From assembly GCA_020850325.1 (NCBI GenBank), contig JADZEW010000001.1, positions 310,001 to 374,000 on the forward strand: a DNA stretch of 64,000 nt, written 5' to 3'. The stretch comes from Methanoregulaceae archaeon. GTDB taxonomy: Bacteria; Armatimonadota; Fimbriimonadia; Fimbriimonadales; Fimbriimonadaceae. This document shows, in pieces, positions 27,408-35,591 of the stretch (position 1 is the first letter of the stretch; each line of letters begins with the position of its first letter). Both the position numbers and the translations under genes were made by a program. The notes under the pieces are model-generated. The model did not search any database. It saw only the letters and a list, made by a program, of their open reading frames with translations, and was not told the DNA's origin.

Positions 27408-29093
27408 CTAGGGCGTGGAAATCGAGGCGAGGACCGCGTCGCGGGCGATACCGCTGGCAGGCTGATCGGGCGTCCACGCCACCTGAACCTTTGCCACCCG
27501 GCTCCCCACAATGAGCACCAGGGTGTCTTGAAGCCGGTAGGGCCCATCGTTGACCGGGATCTGATGCACCCACCCAAACCCGCGCTCGAGGTGGGTACGC
27601 GCTCGGTGTCCACCGGTCGGAACAAGACCGACGGCGTCGCCCGAGGCGGGCAAATCCGAGAGTTCGACCGTGACCCGCACGCCGTTCTTCTCCGCCCTCC
27701 ACCGTACGTTGCTGCCCTCACCTTGGCGCTGGGTGCCATCGGGCAGGCCGACCGCAACCGGACCCAAGCCCATGCGGCTCCAGCCTTCGGGAAGTGGGAA
27801 GTCGAATCTCGCCGAGTCGGCGACGTGGGCCATCACGTCGAAGCTCACGGTCTCCGTCATGTAAACCCAGAGGTACCCGCGCTGACTCGAGAAGGTGCTA
27901 CCCGCGGCGGTGAACACGGTTCCGCGTTGCCCTTGTCCTTGCCCAGTCGCGAGAACCCCCATAAAGGCACCGAACCCTGCGAGCCGATCCTGTCCGCCTT
28001 GCCAGCGGCCTCCCGCATTGGTCACGATCTGGCCGACGATCGCGTTAAGGTCCTTGCCTTCTTGCGGCCAGTTCGGAACCGCACCTTTCGAGTTGAGGCT
28101 GTAAAGCAGCCAGCCAGCCGCCCCGTAAAGGCGCAGCGACTCGTTCTCCATGCTTGAAGTAAGGGTCGCTGAACCCTCGAACGTCACTTTCTCCTCGATC
28201 ACCGCTTGCGGCTCGAAATCGTCGAAGGTCGTCCACCCGACGCGGAGTGTCTCAAGGAACCGCTTTTCGATGGCGAGATGCCGAGCCTCCCCACCGTTCA
28301 AGTGCAACGAAGCAAGCGCCACCCGCGTGCCGACGCTCGCGAGGATGCGGTGAATCCGGTCTTGACGGCCGTCGATGGTGATCGTCGTGGTCAGGCGCAC
28401 GCCCTTGCCGGTCAGGTAACCGGCTTTGAAATCCGTGCGTTCGATCGTCGCCGCGCCCTGAGCCTTAAGGTCGTTGGATTGAAGCTCGACCGTCTTGTCG
28501 AAGTCGACGCTGCCGCGGAACTCGGTGGCCAAGAGGCGAATACCGTCCCAAGCCACTTCCTGTGTGTTCGAGTCGGACTTGAACTCCAGCATGGGCGCGG
28601 TCCGGAAGGGGAGCGACGCCTGCAGCGAGGTCGTGCCGAGGTTTCGATCTTGCCAGCGGGCGTGGTCTACACGGTCGAGCATCGCAGTCTCGATCGTTTT
28701 GGCGACATCTTCGGCCTTGCCCTTGGCGGCGATCACCCACACGCGTCGAGGGGTCGATACGAGCAGCGCTTGCGAGCCGCCACTGCCCCACCGTGCAGCC
28801 GGGTAGCCTGACACCTTCACCTGCGAGGCCGAACCGCCCGTTCGCTCGCCCAGCGTCTTGGTCAGCGTCTCAAGTTGCCCAGCGTCGGTCGCCAGGACTT
28901 CGATCTTGGTTTCACCCGCCTCGGCGACCCATGAGGAGCCCGCTCCCCAATCGATGGGGGCCGCCTTCAGCGACTTCGGAGCCGTCAGATACAGCCCCGG
29001 ATTGCCGATCCGCCACAACGTCGCTCCAGCCGGCTTGATCTCGTCTTGGGGAGCGGCCAAGGTAAGCAGTGCGATCAGCGGAAGGACCTGCAT
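27408..29093 (-). CDS. predicted exported protein of unknown function
   Basis: A 561-residue protein with a short signal peptide (MQVLPLIALLTLAAPQ). The mature region appears to consist of two or three similar alpha-beta units of PsbP/Mog1-like pattern, each opening with a strand of the LTAPKSLKAAP or FDFPLPEGWSRMG type. I recognise no established family or active site. It reads towards gltX with 23 bases between, so the two may share a transcript. It is divergent from cdd; its own -10 (TACACT) ends 6 bases before the ATG, so a leaderless start is expected. Confidence 0.7.
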   Translation of the reverse strand: MQVLPLIALLTLAAPQDEIKPAGATLWRIGNPGLYLTAPKSLKAAPIDWGAGSSWVAEAGETKIEVLATDAGQLETLTKTLGERTGGSASQVKVSGYPAARWGSGGSQALLVSTPRRVWVIAAKGKAEDVAKTIETAMLDRVDHARWQDRNLGTTSLQASLPFRTAPMLEFKSDSNTQEVAWDGIRLLATEFRGSVDFDKTVELQSNDLKAQGAATIERTDFKAGYLTGKGVRLTTTITIDGRQDRIHRILASVGTRVALASLHLNGGEARHLAIEKRFLETLRVGWTTFDDFEPQAVIEEKVTFEGSATLTSSMENESLRLYGAAGWLLYSLNSKGAVPNWPQEGKDLNAIVGQIVTNAGGRWQGGQDRLAGFGAFMGVLATGQGQGQRGTVFTAAGSTFSSQRGYLWVYMTETVSFDVMAHVADSARFDFPLPEGWSRMGLGPVAVGLPDGTQRQGEGSNVRWRAEKNGVRVTVELSDLPASGDAVGLVPTGGHRARTHLERGFGWVHQIPVNDGPYRLQDTLVLIVGSRVAKVQVAWTPDQPASGIARDAVLASISTP

Positions 29094-29099
29094 ATCGGT

Positions 29100-29124
29100 A
29101 GTGTACGCGCCAAACGCGTAAAAT
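29100..29124. promoter_or_regulatory. divergent -10 elements for the exported protein and cdd
   Basis: On the minus strand TACACT (29100-29105) ends 6 bases before ATG 29093. On the plus strand TAAAAT (29119-29124) ends 7 bases before ATG 29132. The 38-base gap leaves no space for leaders in either direction. Confidence 0.55.
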
Positions 29125-29131
29125 CGGCGTC

Positions 29132-29527
29132 ATGACGCTCATCGAAGCCGCTGTCCACGTACGAAGGCGCGCCTATGCCCCTTACTCCGGCTACGCCGTA
29201 GGTTCGGCGATCCTCGACGACCGCGGGCTCGTCCACGTGGGTTGCAACGTGGAGAACATCAGCTACGGTGGGTGCATTTGCGCCGAGCGCTCTGCGGCGG
29301 TCCGAATGGTTGCTGAAGGCGGGAGGCGGATCTGCGAAGTGGCGGTGGCGACGGTCGACGGCGGGGCGCCCTGCGGCATTTGCCTGCAGTTTTTGGCCGA
29401 GTTCACCGATGGCGATGTCCTCGTACACTTGGTGGATGAATCTGGAACCGTCGAGTCACTCCGGTTCGATGAACTGCTTCCCCACGGCTTCTCCTCCGAA
29501 GCGGTATCCCGAACGGATCGTCCTTAA
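29132..29527 (+). CDS. cdd: cytidine deaminase
   Basis: A 131-residue homotetrameric-type cytidine deaminase converting cytidine or deoxycytidine to the uridine form in pyrimidine salvage. The zinc site is complete: Cys50-Ala-Glu52 (CICAERSAA) with Glu as proton shuttle, and PCGIC with Cys81 and Cys84. The NVEN substrate motif is at 39-42. Length is standard for the short form. A leaderless start is predicted from TAAAAT. Confidence 0.97.
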   Translation: MTLIEAAVHVRRRAYAPYSGYAVGSAILDDRGLVHVGCNVENISYGGCICAERSAAVRMVAEGGRRICEVAVATVDGGAPCGICLQFLAEFTDGDVLVHLVDESGTVESLRFDELLPHGFSSEAVSRTDRP

Positions 29528-29575
29528 GGAGGAGTCATACTGATTACTCGACGCCCTCGCGGCGGTAGGCACACT

Positions 29576-30550
29576 ATGCGAAACGGATTCTGGATTCGAC
29601 TTGTTGCAGTCGTAATCGCCATCGCGATCATCTTCGGATGTGGCGGTGGCGGAGGCGGCGGAACTTCGGGCGGTGGCGGCGGCGGAACCGACAACGGCGT
29701 CAGCCTGACCCCAAAATCGGCCGCGCTCTCTTTCGGGCAGGTTCTTAGCCTTACCGGCGTCGTACCTGGACAAGCGAATCAGGTCATCCGCTGGTCAGCG
29801 ACGGGCGGCTCGATTGCCGCGACCGGTGCATCGAGTGCGCAGTACACCGCACCCGGCGTCGCCGGAACCTTTGTGATCACTGGCCGCGCCGACGCCAACC
29901 AGAACCTGTTCGGCACATGTGTGGTCACGGTGTCTCAGGTCGGCGTCTCGATCGACCCGGTCTCAACGACGGTCGCCCCGGGCGGCAGCGTGTCGTTCAC
30001 CGCGACCGTTACCGGAGCCACCAACCAGAATGTTAACTTCACCGCGACCGGCGGCACAATCACGAAGGTCGGCAACATTGGAACCTACACCGCGGGCACG
30101 ACGGCAGGCAACTTCTCGGTAACGGCAAGTTCGGTCGCCGATCCCGCCAAACGCGCAACCGCAAGTGTGACCATCGCCAACACGGGCGCGAATGCGACGG
30201 TCACCGGACGGGTGGTGCAAGATGGCACCCAGAGCGGAATCGCTGGCATCGTCGTGGCTTTCTATAACAGCACGGGCAGCGAAGTCGCCCGGGTCACCAC
30301 CGGAGCGGACGGCCGATTCTCGCGACTCGTTCCCACGTCGGCACGCCGATTCCACCTGATCCCGACGTCGATTCCGAACGCGTACTACAAGCAATACAGC
30401 TACGCAGGCACCCGATACACCCCGCTGGTGTCCTCGTGCAGCGTGCCGCTGCCGACGCTGAACGCGGGCCAGACTTACGCAATGCCGGTCTCCGTGATGA
30501 TTCCAAGCGCGGCCGAGCCTCCTCCTCCTCCCCCCAACGGCTGCAGTTAA
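29576..30550 (+). CDS. lipoprotein with Ig-like domains and Gly-rich linker
   Basis: A 324-residue predicted lipoprotein. The lipobox IIFGC (Cys22) is followed by a Gly-rich flexible linker to about residue 37. Two bacterial Ig-like repeats follow (about 40-122 and 125-198), each ending in a sequence like TVSQVGVSI or SVTIANTG. A carboxypeptidase-regulatory-like beta domain (about 204-290, VTGRVVQDGTQSGIAGIVV) comes next, and the C terminus is Pro-rich (PPPPPP) before a final Cys. It is probably anchored in a membrane and displayed outside. Function unknown; it is likely a structural or adhesive surface protein. Confidence 0.82.
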   Translation: MRNGFWIRLVAVVIAIAIIFGCGGGGGGGTSGGGGGGTDNGVSLTPKSAALSFGQVLSLTGVVPGQANQVIRWSATGGSIAATGASSAQYTAPGVAGTFVITGRADANQNLFGTCVVTVSQVGVSIDPVSTTVAPGGSVSFTATVTGATNQNVNFTATGGTITKVGNIGTYTAGTTAGNFSVTASSVADPAKRATASVTIANTGANATVTGRVVQDGTQSGIAGIVVAFYNSTGSEVARVTTGADGRFSRLVPTSARRFHLIPTSIPNAYYKQYSYAGTRYTPLVSSCSVPLPTLNAGQTYAMPVSVMIPSAAEPPPPPPNGCS

Positions 30551-30575
30551 GGGTTCCACCTACTTACCCGTGGAA

Positions 30576-30608
30576 ATGGGGTTGCCGGTAAACTACCGAC
30601 AACCCCAT
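30576..30608. promoter_or_regulatory. near-perfect palindrome covering the gap -10 and start codon
   Basis: Arms ATGGGGTTG (30576-30584) and CAACCCCAT (30600-30608) enclose an inner repeat CGGTA/TACCG around AAC; only one internal pair is mismatched. The TAAACT -10 (30589-30594) is at the centre, and the right arm enters the gap ATG. It could be an operator or, in RNA, a hairpin hiding the start. Confidence 0.5.
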
Positions 30609-31617
30609 GGCTATTCGCGTAGGCATCAACGGATTCGGGCGCATCGGCCGCCTTTCCCTTCGCACCATGCTCGCTCACTATCCCGGTGAGTTCGACGTGG
30701 TCGCGATCAACGACCTCACCGACACGAAGACGAACGCGTACTTGTTCAAGTACGACACCACGTACGGGCCCTTTGCCGGCACGGTCGGGCACGATGAGTC
30801 GTCGATCACCGTCAACGGCGACCGCATGAAGGTTTTCGCCGAGACTGATCCCGCGAAGATCCCGTGGGGAGACCTTGGCGTCGATATCGTCATCGAGGCC
30901 ACCGGTCGGTTCACCGACGCCACCAAGGCCGTCGCCCACCGCCAGGCCGGCGCCAAGAAGGTGCTCATCTCCGCTCCCGCGAAGAACGAAGACGTCACCA
31001 TCGTGCTCGGCGTGAACGACGGGATGTACGACCCGGCCAATCACCACATCGTCTCGAACGCTTCCTGCACCACGAACGGCCTCGCCCCGGTTGCCAAGAT
31101 CATGCACGAGACGTTTGGCATCGAGCGCGGCCTGCTAACCACCGTGCACGCCTACACGAACTCGCAGAGCACGGTCGACACCGCCCGGAAGGACCTGCGC
31201 GACAGCCGCGCCGCCGCCGAGAACATCGTGCCCAGCAGCACCGGCGCCGCGAAGGCGGTCGGCTTAGTCATTCCTGAGCTGAAGGGCAAGTTCACCGGCA
31301 TGGCGTTCCGCGTGCCGACTCGCACGGTTTCGGTCGTCGACTTCACTGCGCTCCTGGCCCGCGATGCCTCGCCGGAAGAGATCAACAACGCGATGCGCGC
31401 CGCCGCCGAAGGGCCACTGAAGGGCATTCTCCGGTACAGCGATGAGGAACTCGTTTCGAGTGACCTCGTCGGCGATCCGCACTCGTCGATCTTCTCGGCG
31501 GTCGACACGATCGGCCTCGGCAACTTTGTGAAGGTCGTCGCTTGGTACGACAACGAGTGGGGCTACTCGTGCCGCATCGCGGACATGTGCAAGTTCATGT
31601 CCGAGAAGGGTCTCTAA
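30607..31617 (+). CDS. gap: glyceraldehyde-3-phosphate dehydrogenase
   Basis: A 336-residue glycolytic enzyme oxidising glyceraldehyde 3-phosphate to 1,3-bisphosphoglycerate with NAD. The Rossmann motif [10 protein letters not shown] is at 7-16. The catalytic Cys154 lies in [12 protein letters not shown], and the WYDNEWGYS motif is near the C terminus. Asp at position 36 (AINDLTD) favours NAD over NADP. No pgk or tpiA follows, so it is a separate unit here. The unusual feature is the palindrome over its promoter and start codon. Confidence 0.98.
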   Translation: MAIRVGINGFGRIGRLSLRTMLAHYPGEFDVVAINDLTDTKTNAYLFKYDTTYGPFAGTVGHDESSITVNGDRMKVFAETDPAKIPWGDLGVDIVIEATGRFTDATKAVAHRQAGAKKVLISAPAKNEDVTIVLGVNDGMYDPANHHIVSNASCTTNGLAPVAKIMHETFGIERGLLTTVHAYTNSQSTVDTARKDLRDSRAAAENIVPSSTGAAKAVGLVIPELKGKFTGMAFRVPTRTVSVVDFTALLARDASPEEINNAMRAAAEGPLKGILRYSDEELVSSDLVGDPHSSIFSAVDTIGLGNFVKVVAWYDNEWGYSCRIADMCKFMSEKGL

Positions 31618-31650
31618 CCACTCTCTTAGTTACGTGGACCTTGATTTACC

Positions 31651-31791
31651 TCCCCTCTCGAGGGGATCGAACTGCAAGGAGCGTCGCGGTGGGTTTGTCC
31701 CGCGACAAGAGGGGGGTCGCTTGCCCAAGGTACGGCTACCCCTCAGTCTCGCTGCGCTCGACAGCTCCCCTCAAGAGGGGAGCGTTTCTGC
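31651..31791. repeat. three hairpins between gap and dapB
   Basis: A 7-bp hairpin (TCCCCTC/GAGGGGA, 31651-31666), then a stem GTCGCGG/CCGCGAC (31683-31706) with a loop that reads GACAAACCCA on the minus strand, then an 8-bp hairpin (CTCCCCTC/GAGGGGAG, 31774-31791). The middle one belongs to the conserved-loop family seen at 35.3 and 36.6 kb. Some may terminate the convergent gap and dapB transcripts. Confidence 0.6.
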
Positions 31792-31809
31792 CCATGTGAG
31801 CGCAGATCG

Positions 31810-32469
31810 CTAGAGCAGATCCGAGAACTTATGGAGTCCTGGCTTGCCGTGAACGCGCTTCGCGGCCAGCAACGCCCCCCGCGCAAAGCCCTCGCGATTC
31901 CGCGCCGTATGCGTGAGCGTGATCGTATCCGCCGCCGAATCGAACCCGATGATGTGCGTTCCTGGGACGCGTCCCGCGCGGTTTGAAGCCACATCGACCG
32001 AAGCACCGTAGCCCGCGTCTCGCATCACATCCACGAGGTGCAGCAGCGTGCCCGAGGGCGCGTCTTTCTTCGCCGAGTGGTGCATCTCGTACGCCCAAGC
32101 CTCGTACTCCGCGTGGTCGGCGAACTGGCGAGAAGCTTCGCGCACGATCCGCTCGAAGAGGTTCACTCCGACCGAGAAGTTTGCGGCATACACGATGCCG
32201 ATGCCCGTTTCTTCAGCGATCTGCTTCACCTGATCGAGTTCGGAGGCCCAACCGGTGGTGCCGATGACGAGGTCTGCGCCCACTTGGGCCACACGCCGAA
32301 CATTGCCCAGCACCGCCGACGGCTCGGTGAACTCGATCGCGACGTCGAACTCATCGGGCAACGCGCTGGTAGGGTCGTCGATCGCCGCAACGATCTCGAT
32401 GCCCGCTTCGGGAGCGAGCGATTCGATCATCCGCCCCATCTTGCCGTAGCCGATCAGCACAACCCGCAT
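31810..32469 (-). CDS. dapB: 4-hydroxy-tetrahydrodipicolinate reductase
   Basis: A 219-residue enzyme that reduces the DapA product in the diaminopimelate/lysine route. The NAD(P) motif GYGKMGRM is at the N terminus. The substrate and catalytic segment EMHHSAKKDAPSGT (about 128-141), with its paired His and Lys, is intact. It is shorter than the usual 240-270 residues, matching the compact DapB form. Its -10 (TAGAAT) begins inside the stop codon of the upstream esterase gene, so it can be transcribed separately as a leaderless message. Confidence 0.93.
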   Translation of the reverse strand: MRVVLIGYGKMGRMIESLAPEAGIEIVAAIDDPTSALPDEFDVAIEFTEPSAVLGNVRRVAQVGADLVIGTTGWASELDQVKQIAEETGIGIVYAANFSVGVNLFERIVREASRQFADHAEYEAWAYEMHHSAKKDAPSGTLLHLVDVMRDAGYGASVDVASNRAGRVPGTHIIGFDSAADTITLTHTARNREGFARGALLAAKRVHGKPGLHKFSDLL

Positions 32470-32475
32470 AGGCCG

Positions 32476-32481
32476 ATTCTA
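32476..32481 (-). promoter_or_regulatory. -10 element TAGAAT for dapB, sharing bases with an upstream stop codon
   Basis: TAGAAT on the minus strand ends 6 bases before the dapB ATG. Its first three bases are the TAG stop of the esterase gene (32479-32481). Confidence 0.55.
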
Positions 32482-33237
32482 CGAGACGCCGAACACTTCG
32501 CGCAGGAAGGACACATAGCCGCGCTCGATCATTGGGAAGGAGCCGCGGGAAAAGCTGTGGTCCTCGCCGGGAATCCGCAGATACTCTACCGGCACTTCCA
32601 GCCGCCGCAGGGCCGCGACGAACGTGTCGTTTTGCTGGACGGGCACCACATCGTCCGCCTCGCCGTGGACCACATAGAACGGCGGCAGCCCCGACCGAAG
32701 CTGCCACAGCGGGCTCGCGGCCTGATACGCCGCTTCGTGGCCGTCGTAAGGCACGCCCATGAACTGCTCCAGGAAACCCCAGGCGATCATGTAGTGTTGC
32801 TCGCGAGGCCGGGTCAAATCGGCAAGCCCACACAAGTCGACGACCGCATTGGCCAACTGCCGAGGCTCTTCGGACACCCCGGCCATGGCCGCGAGATGCC
32901 CGCCCGCGCTGTTGCCCAATGCGGCGATTCGCGCAGGATCGACACCCCAGTCGGCAGCATGGTCTCGCGCGAACTCGATGAATCCGCGCACGTCCTCGAC
33001 CGCCGCCGGATACGGATGCAATGGAGCGAGGCGGTAGCCCGGGCATGCTGCCGCGAATCCTTGGTGCGCCAGACTGATCGCCAGATCGCGGCTATCCTCT
33101 TTGCTACCGGAAATCCAGCCGCCGCCGTGGAGCACCACGACTAGCGGAAGGATGTCGTCCGAGTCCGGGCGGAACAGGTCGAACCTCAGCTCGACGCCAT
33201 CGGCGATCGCATACGTCTGATCGGTGAGAACACGCAC
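32479..33237 (-). CDS. alpha/beta hydrolase of the hormone-sensitive-lipase type
   Basis: A 252-residue cytosolic esterase. The oxyanion-hole motif HGGGW is at about 37-41, and the nucleophile motif GNSAGG at about 108-113 carries the catalytic Ser. The family's remaining triad members fit the late Asp (GEADDVVP) and His (GEDHSFS). It probably cleaves carboxylic esters or similar; the substrate is unknown. The start is GTG 33237; CACAAT at 33246-33251 lies 8 bases upstream within a small palindrome. It reads into dapB 9 bases downstream. Confidence 0.88.
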   Translation of the reverse strand: MRVLTDQTYAIADGVELRFDLFRPDSDDILPLVVVLHGGGWISGSKEDSRDLAISLAHQGFAAACPGYRLAPLHPYPAAVEDVRGFIEFARDHAADWGVDPARIAALGNSAGGHLAAMAGVSEEPRQLANAVVDLCGLADLTRPREQHYMIAWGFLEQFMGVPYDGHEAAYQAASPLWQLRSGLPPFYVVHGEADDVVPVQQNDTFVAALRRLEVPVEYLRIPGEDHSFSRGSFPMIERGYVSFLREVFGVS

Positions 33238-33238
33238 A

Positions 33239-33254
33239 GGCCACTATTGTGGCC
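33239..33254. promoter_or_regulatory. palindrome over the esterase promoter
   Basis: GGCCAC (33239-33244) and GTGGCC (33249-33254) flank TATT; the minus-strand -10 CACAAT (33246-33251) lies within it. It could be an operator or a terminator hairpin of the upstream aminotransferase gene. Confidence 0.35.
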
Positions 33255-33262
33255 GATCCTGG

Positions 33263-34531
33263 CTACGCCAGCATCGCCAGCAGTTCGCTTGTCTCGGTCA
33301 GCGCGCCATCGAGAATCTCGACCGCCTTTCGCACTTCCTCCTCGCTGATGATCAGCGGCGGCTCAAGGCGAATCACGCGGGGGTTGTTCAGCGTGTACGC
33401 CGCGCACATGCCGCGCTTCAGCATCTGAGCAACCGTCAACTCGCCGACTTCGTCCATCGCAAACTCAACGCCGATCATCAGCCCCTTACCGCGCACGTCG
33501 GACACGAGGTCGGTATGCCGCGTCTGCGTCTCGCGCAGTAGCTCGAGCATCAGGGCACCACGATCCCTTGAGCGGGCGACGAGGTCTTCGTCTTGCACCA
33601 CACGGACTGCCGCCAAACCCGCTGAGCAGGCCAGCGGATTCCCGCCGAACGTCGAGGTATGCATCAGCGGATTCTCGCTGAACACCTTCTGCCAAACGTC
33701 CGCGGTGCCCATGGTTGCGCCGATCGGCATCACGCCGCCGCCGAGTTGCTTAGCCAGCGTCATGATGTCGGGGGCGACGCCCTCGTGGTCGCAGCCGAAC
33801 ATCGCGCCGGTGCGGCCGATGCAGGTTTGCACTTCGTCGGCGATCATCAGCGCGCCGGTGCGGTCACACGCCTCGCGGATCGCTCGCAGATAGCCGTCGG
33901 GAGGAACATGGATGCCGCCCTCGCCCTGGATCGGCTCGACGATAAACGCGGCGGTCTGGTCGTCGATGGCGGCGACGGCGGCCGCGGTGTCGCCGAACGG
34001 AATGAACTCGACGCCCGGCATCAGCGGCTCGACGCGCTTGCGATACTTCTCGCGGCCGGTCGTGGCGAGGGCGCCGAGGGTTTTGCCGTGGTAGCCGCCG
34101 ATCGTCGAGATGATCCGGCTGCGTCCGGTCGCGACCTTGGCGAACTTGAGCGCGGCCTCGACGGCCTCGGTGCCGGAGTTGCTGAAGAAGGTGTATTGCA
34201 GCCCGGCGGGCGCGATTCTGGCAAGCTCGGCGGCCAGGTCGGCAGCGGGTTTGCTGAAGAATGCCTTACCGCTCATTCCGAGCGAGTCGAGTTGGTGCTT
34301 GACGGCCTCGACGACCTTGGGATGTCGATGGCCGAGCGCGAAGGTGCCGTACCCGCCCAGGCAGTCGAGGTAGCGGCGCCCTTCGTGGTCTTCGATGTAG
34401 CAACCCTCGCCATACACCTCGACGCCGAATCCGGCGAAGGCGAGGAGCTTGGCCAGGTAGGGGTTGACGTGCTCGCTGTACTTGTCGACAACCTCGGCGA
34501 AATAGGCATCGGGATCAGGGATCCGGGACAT
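33263..34531 (-). CDS. class III aminotransferase (PLP-dependent)
   Basis: A 422-residue enzyme of the acetylornithine/ornithine/putrescine aminotransferase group. PLP-binding features are the SNSGTEAVEAALKFA segment at 117-131, Asp232 in ADEVQTCIGRTG and Schiff-base Lys261 in TLAKQLGGG. It transfers an amino group from an omega-amino substrate to 2-oxoglutarate. Putrescine aminotransferase or an ornithine-type enzyme fits best by the N-terminal KYSEHVNPYLAKLL pattern; service as the DapC-type succinyl-diaminopimelate aminotransferase is possible given dapB nearby, but unproven. Its promoter has an exact TATAAT 6 bases before the ATG. Confidence 0.88.
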   Translation of the reverse strand: MSRIPDPDAYFAEVVDKYSEHVNPYLAKLLAFAGFGVEVYGEGCYIEDHEGRRYLDCLGGYGTFALGHRHPKVVEAVKHQLDSLGMSGKAFFSKPAADLAAELARIAPAGLQYTFFSNSGTEAVEAALKFAKVATGRSRIISTIGGYHGKTLGALATTGREKYRKRVEPLMPGVEFIPFGDTAAAVAAIDDQTAAFIVEPIQGEGGIHVPPDGYLRAIREACDRTGALMIADEVQTCIGRTGAMFGCDHEGVAPDIMTLAKQLGGGVMPIGATMGTADVWQKVFSENPLMHTSTFGGNPLACSAGLAAVRVVQDEDLVARSRDRGALMLELLRETQTRHTDLVSDVRGKGLMIGVEFAMDEVGELTVAQMLKRGMCAAYTLNNPRVIRLEPPLIISEEEVRKAVEILDGALTETSELLAMLA

Positions 34532-34537
34532 GGGGCG

Positions 34538-34543
34538 ATTATA
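34538..34543 (-). promoter_or_regulatory. consensus -10 TATAAT for the aminotransferase gene
   Basis: Exact TATAAT on the minus strand, followed by CGCCCC and then ATG 34531. The six-base gap allows only a leaderless or nearly leaderless transcript. Confidence 0.65.
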
Positions 34544-34580
34544 TCGGGTTCCGCTGGAGGCTCGGGTTCCCTGGGGGTGG

Positions 34581-34615
34581 TTCGGGTTGGCTCGGGTTGG
34601 CTCGGGTTGGCTCGG
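34581..34615 (+). repeat. 10-base tandem repeat of CTCGGGTTGG
   Basis: Three and a half copies of a 10-base unit. A degenerate version of the same GGCTCGGGT pattern occurs on the opposite strand at about 38090-38150. Both stand next to a copy of the CCCTCCC repeat. Confidence 0.7.
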
Positions 34616-34617
34616 TT

Positions 34618-34665
34618 CCCTCCCTTTCGCTCCGGCGAGAGGGAGGGTCAGGGAGGGAGAGCGGC
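34618..34665 (+). repeat. intergenic repeat, family A copy 1
   Basis: A 30-base core (34618-34647) beginning CCCTCCCTTTCGCTCCGG and ending GAGAGGGAGGG forms an imperfect hairpin, followed by a GGGAGGGAGAG tail. A copy with 29 of 30 core bases identical is at 35469-35498, and a more divergent inverted copy is at 38041-38090. Confidence 0.7.
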
Positions 34666-34748
34666 GAAGGACCGTCGCTAAGGGCAGGTTACTTTCGTGC
34701 CCCGCTCAAGAGCGCCAGGAGCTCGGTTGTCGCGCCCCGTGGCTCACC

Positions 34749-34777
34749 TTGACATGTCCCTGAAGACGCTGTATGAT
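34749..34777 (+). promoter_or_regulatory. consensus promoter TTGACA-N17-TATGAT
   Basis: TTGACA (34749-34754) and TATGAT (34772-34777) with a 17-base spacer, the clearest sigma-70-type promoter in the window. The -10 ends 6 bases before ATG 34784, so transcription should begin at or very near the start codon. Confidence 0.75.
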
Positions 34778-34783
34778 GGACGG

Positions 34784-35203
34784 ATGAGGATGCAACCGAT
34801 GGGAGGCCATAGAGCGACGATGGCGGAAAGGGCGGCGAGCCGCCCGAGAAGACATCCTAAGAAGCCGGTATCACTGCTGCTGCTACTCTTATGCTCGTTC
34901 TGGGGTGCGGGTTGCGAAAAGCTGGTTCACGTCATCATTGTGAATCGGTATCCGACTGAAGTCGTGTATGTGGAAGAGCAGATGCCGAGCTTGCGCATTG
35001 TAGCGGGTGGCACCGGGGTCTTGTTGAGGAGCATACGTGATCAGAAGAAGTTTGTCTTTGAGCTGCAAGGCGGGAAACGAGTTACGCATGTAGTTAGTGA
35101 TATCGAGAAGCGAAAGGGCGCGGGCACTGATGCTTACATCATTGATCTTGACCCGGCCAGTAAGGACGGAGCAGGAAATGACAAGTTTCCCGCGATGCAT
35201 TGA
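34784..35203 (+). CDS. small lipoprotein of unknown function
   Basis: A 139-residue predicted lipoprotein. An unusually long, basic n-region (about 29 residues with many Arg) precedes a Leu-rich core and lipobox WGAGC (Cys44). The mature part is about 95 residues, beta-rich, with a VVSDIEKRKGAG segment; no family is recognised. The ATG at 34784 was chosen because a consensus promoter ends 6 bases before it; earlier in-frame starts lie within or upstream of that promoter. A hairpin follows the stop. Confidence 0.65.
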   Translation: MRMQPMGGHRATMAERAASRPRRHPKKPVSLLLLLLCSFWGAGCEKLVHVIIVNRYPTEVVYVEEQMPSLRIVAGGTGVLLRSIRDQKKFVFELQGGKRVTHVVSDIEKRKGAGTDAYIIDLDPASKDGAGNDKFPAMH

Positions 35204-35225
35204 CGTGTGAGCTCGCCTGTTTCCG

Positions 35226-35551
35226 GGAGACTCCGTCTCCATTCCCGCCATCCTCGCAGTATGGCGGCCCGGTCCGACAATCAAGGCCCGTTCAGATGCG
35301 AGGTGCGAACCACCCCTCGCGCCTCGTGGTTGGGTGAGGGCGATGACCTACCCTGAGGTCGTCGGTGGGCTCGTCCCGACGCGCCTTCCCGCAGGGCCTC
35401 GTTCTCGCTTGCTCGAACTCGAAACCTGCGGCTACCCGGTCAACGGATGCAAAGCAGGGGATGCGAGCCCCTCCCTTTCGCTCCGGTGAGAGGGAGGGGT
35501 TGGGGAGGGAGAGGCGTCACGAATCTTGTCTGGGGACGAACCCACCCAGAC
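35226..35551 (+). repeat. 388-base gene-free gap filled with stem-loops
   Basis: The gap 35204-35591 holds no convincing gene but a chain of hairpins: GGAGAC/GTCTCC (35226-35240), CCGCCAT/ATGGCGG (35245-35267), GCGAGG/CCTCGC (35298-35320), CGTCGG/CCGACG (35360-35381), a longer-looped CCGCAGG/CCTGCGG pair (about 35389-35437), family A copy 2 (35469-35498), and GTCTGGG/CCCAGAC (35528-35551). The fourth and last share the conserved loop GACGARCCCA (on opposite strands) on different stems. Confidence 0.7.
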
Positions 35552-35579
35552 GCTACGTCGTCGAGTTTGCGACCCGGGC

Positions 35580-35585
35580 TAACAT
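35580..35585 (+). promoter_or_regulatory. -10 element TAACAT for the Gfo/Idh/MocA gene
   Basis: TAACAT ends 6 bases before ATG 35592; no Shine-Dalgarno sequence is visible. Confidence 0.45.
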
Positions 35586-35591
35586 AGCCTC

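Noticed and set aside
27385-27702. Upstream extension of gltX by 106 residues
   Set aside because: The extension is Arg/Pro-rich, overlaps the preceding gene and is absent from glutamyl-tRNA synthetases; ATG 27384 matches the family start.
32038-33144. A 368-residue open frame on the plus strand
   Set aside because: Antisense to dapB and the esterase gene, both well supported.
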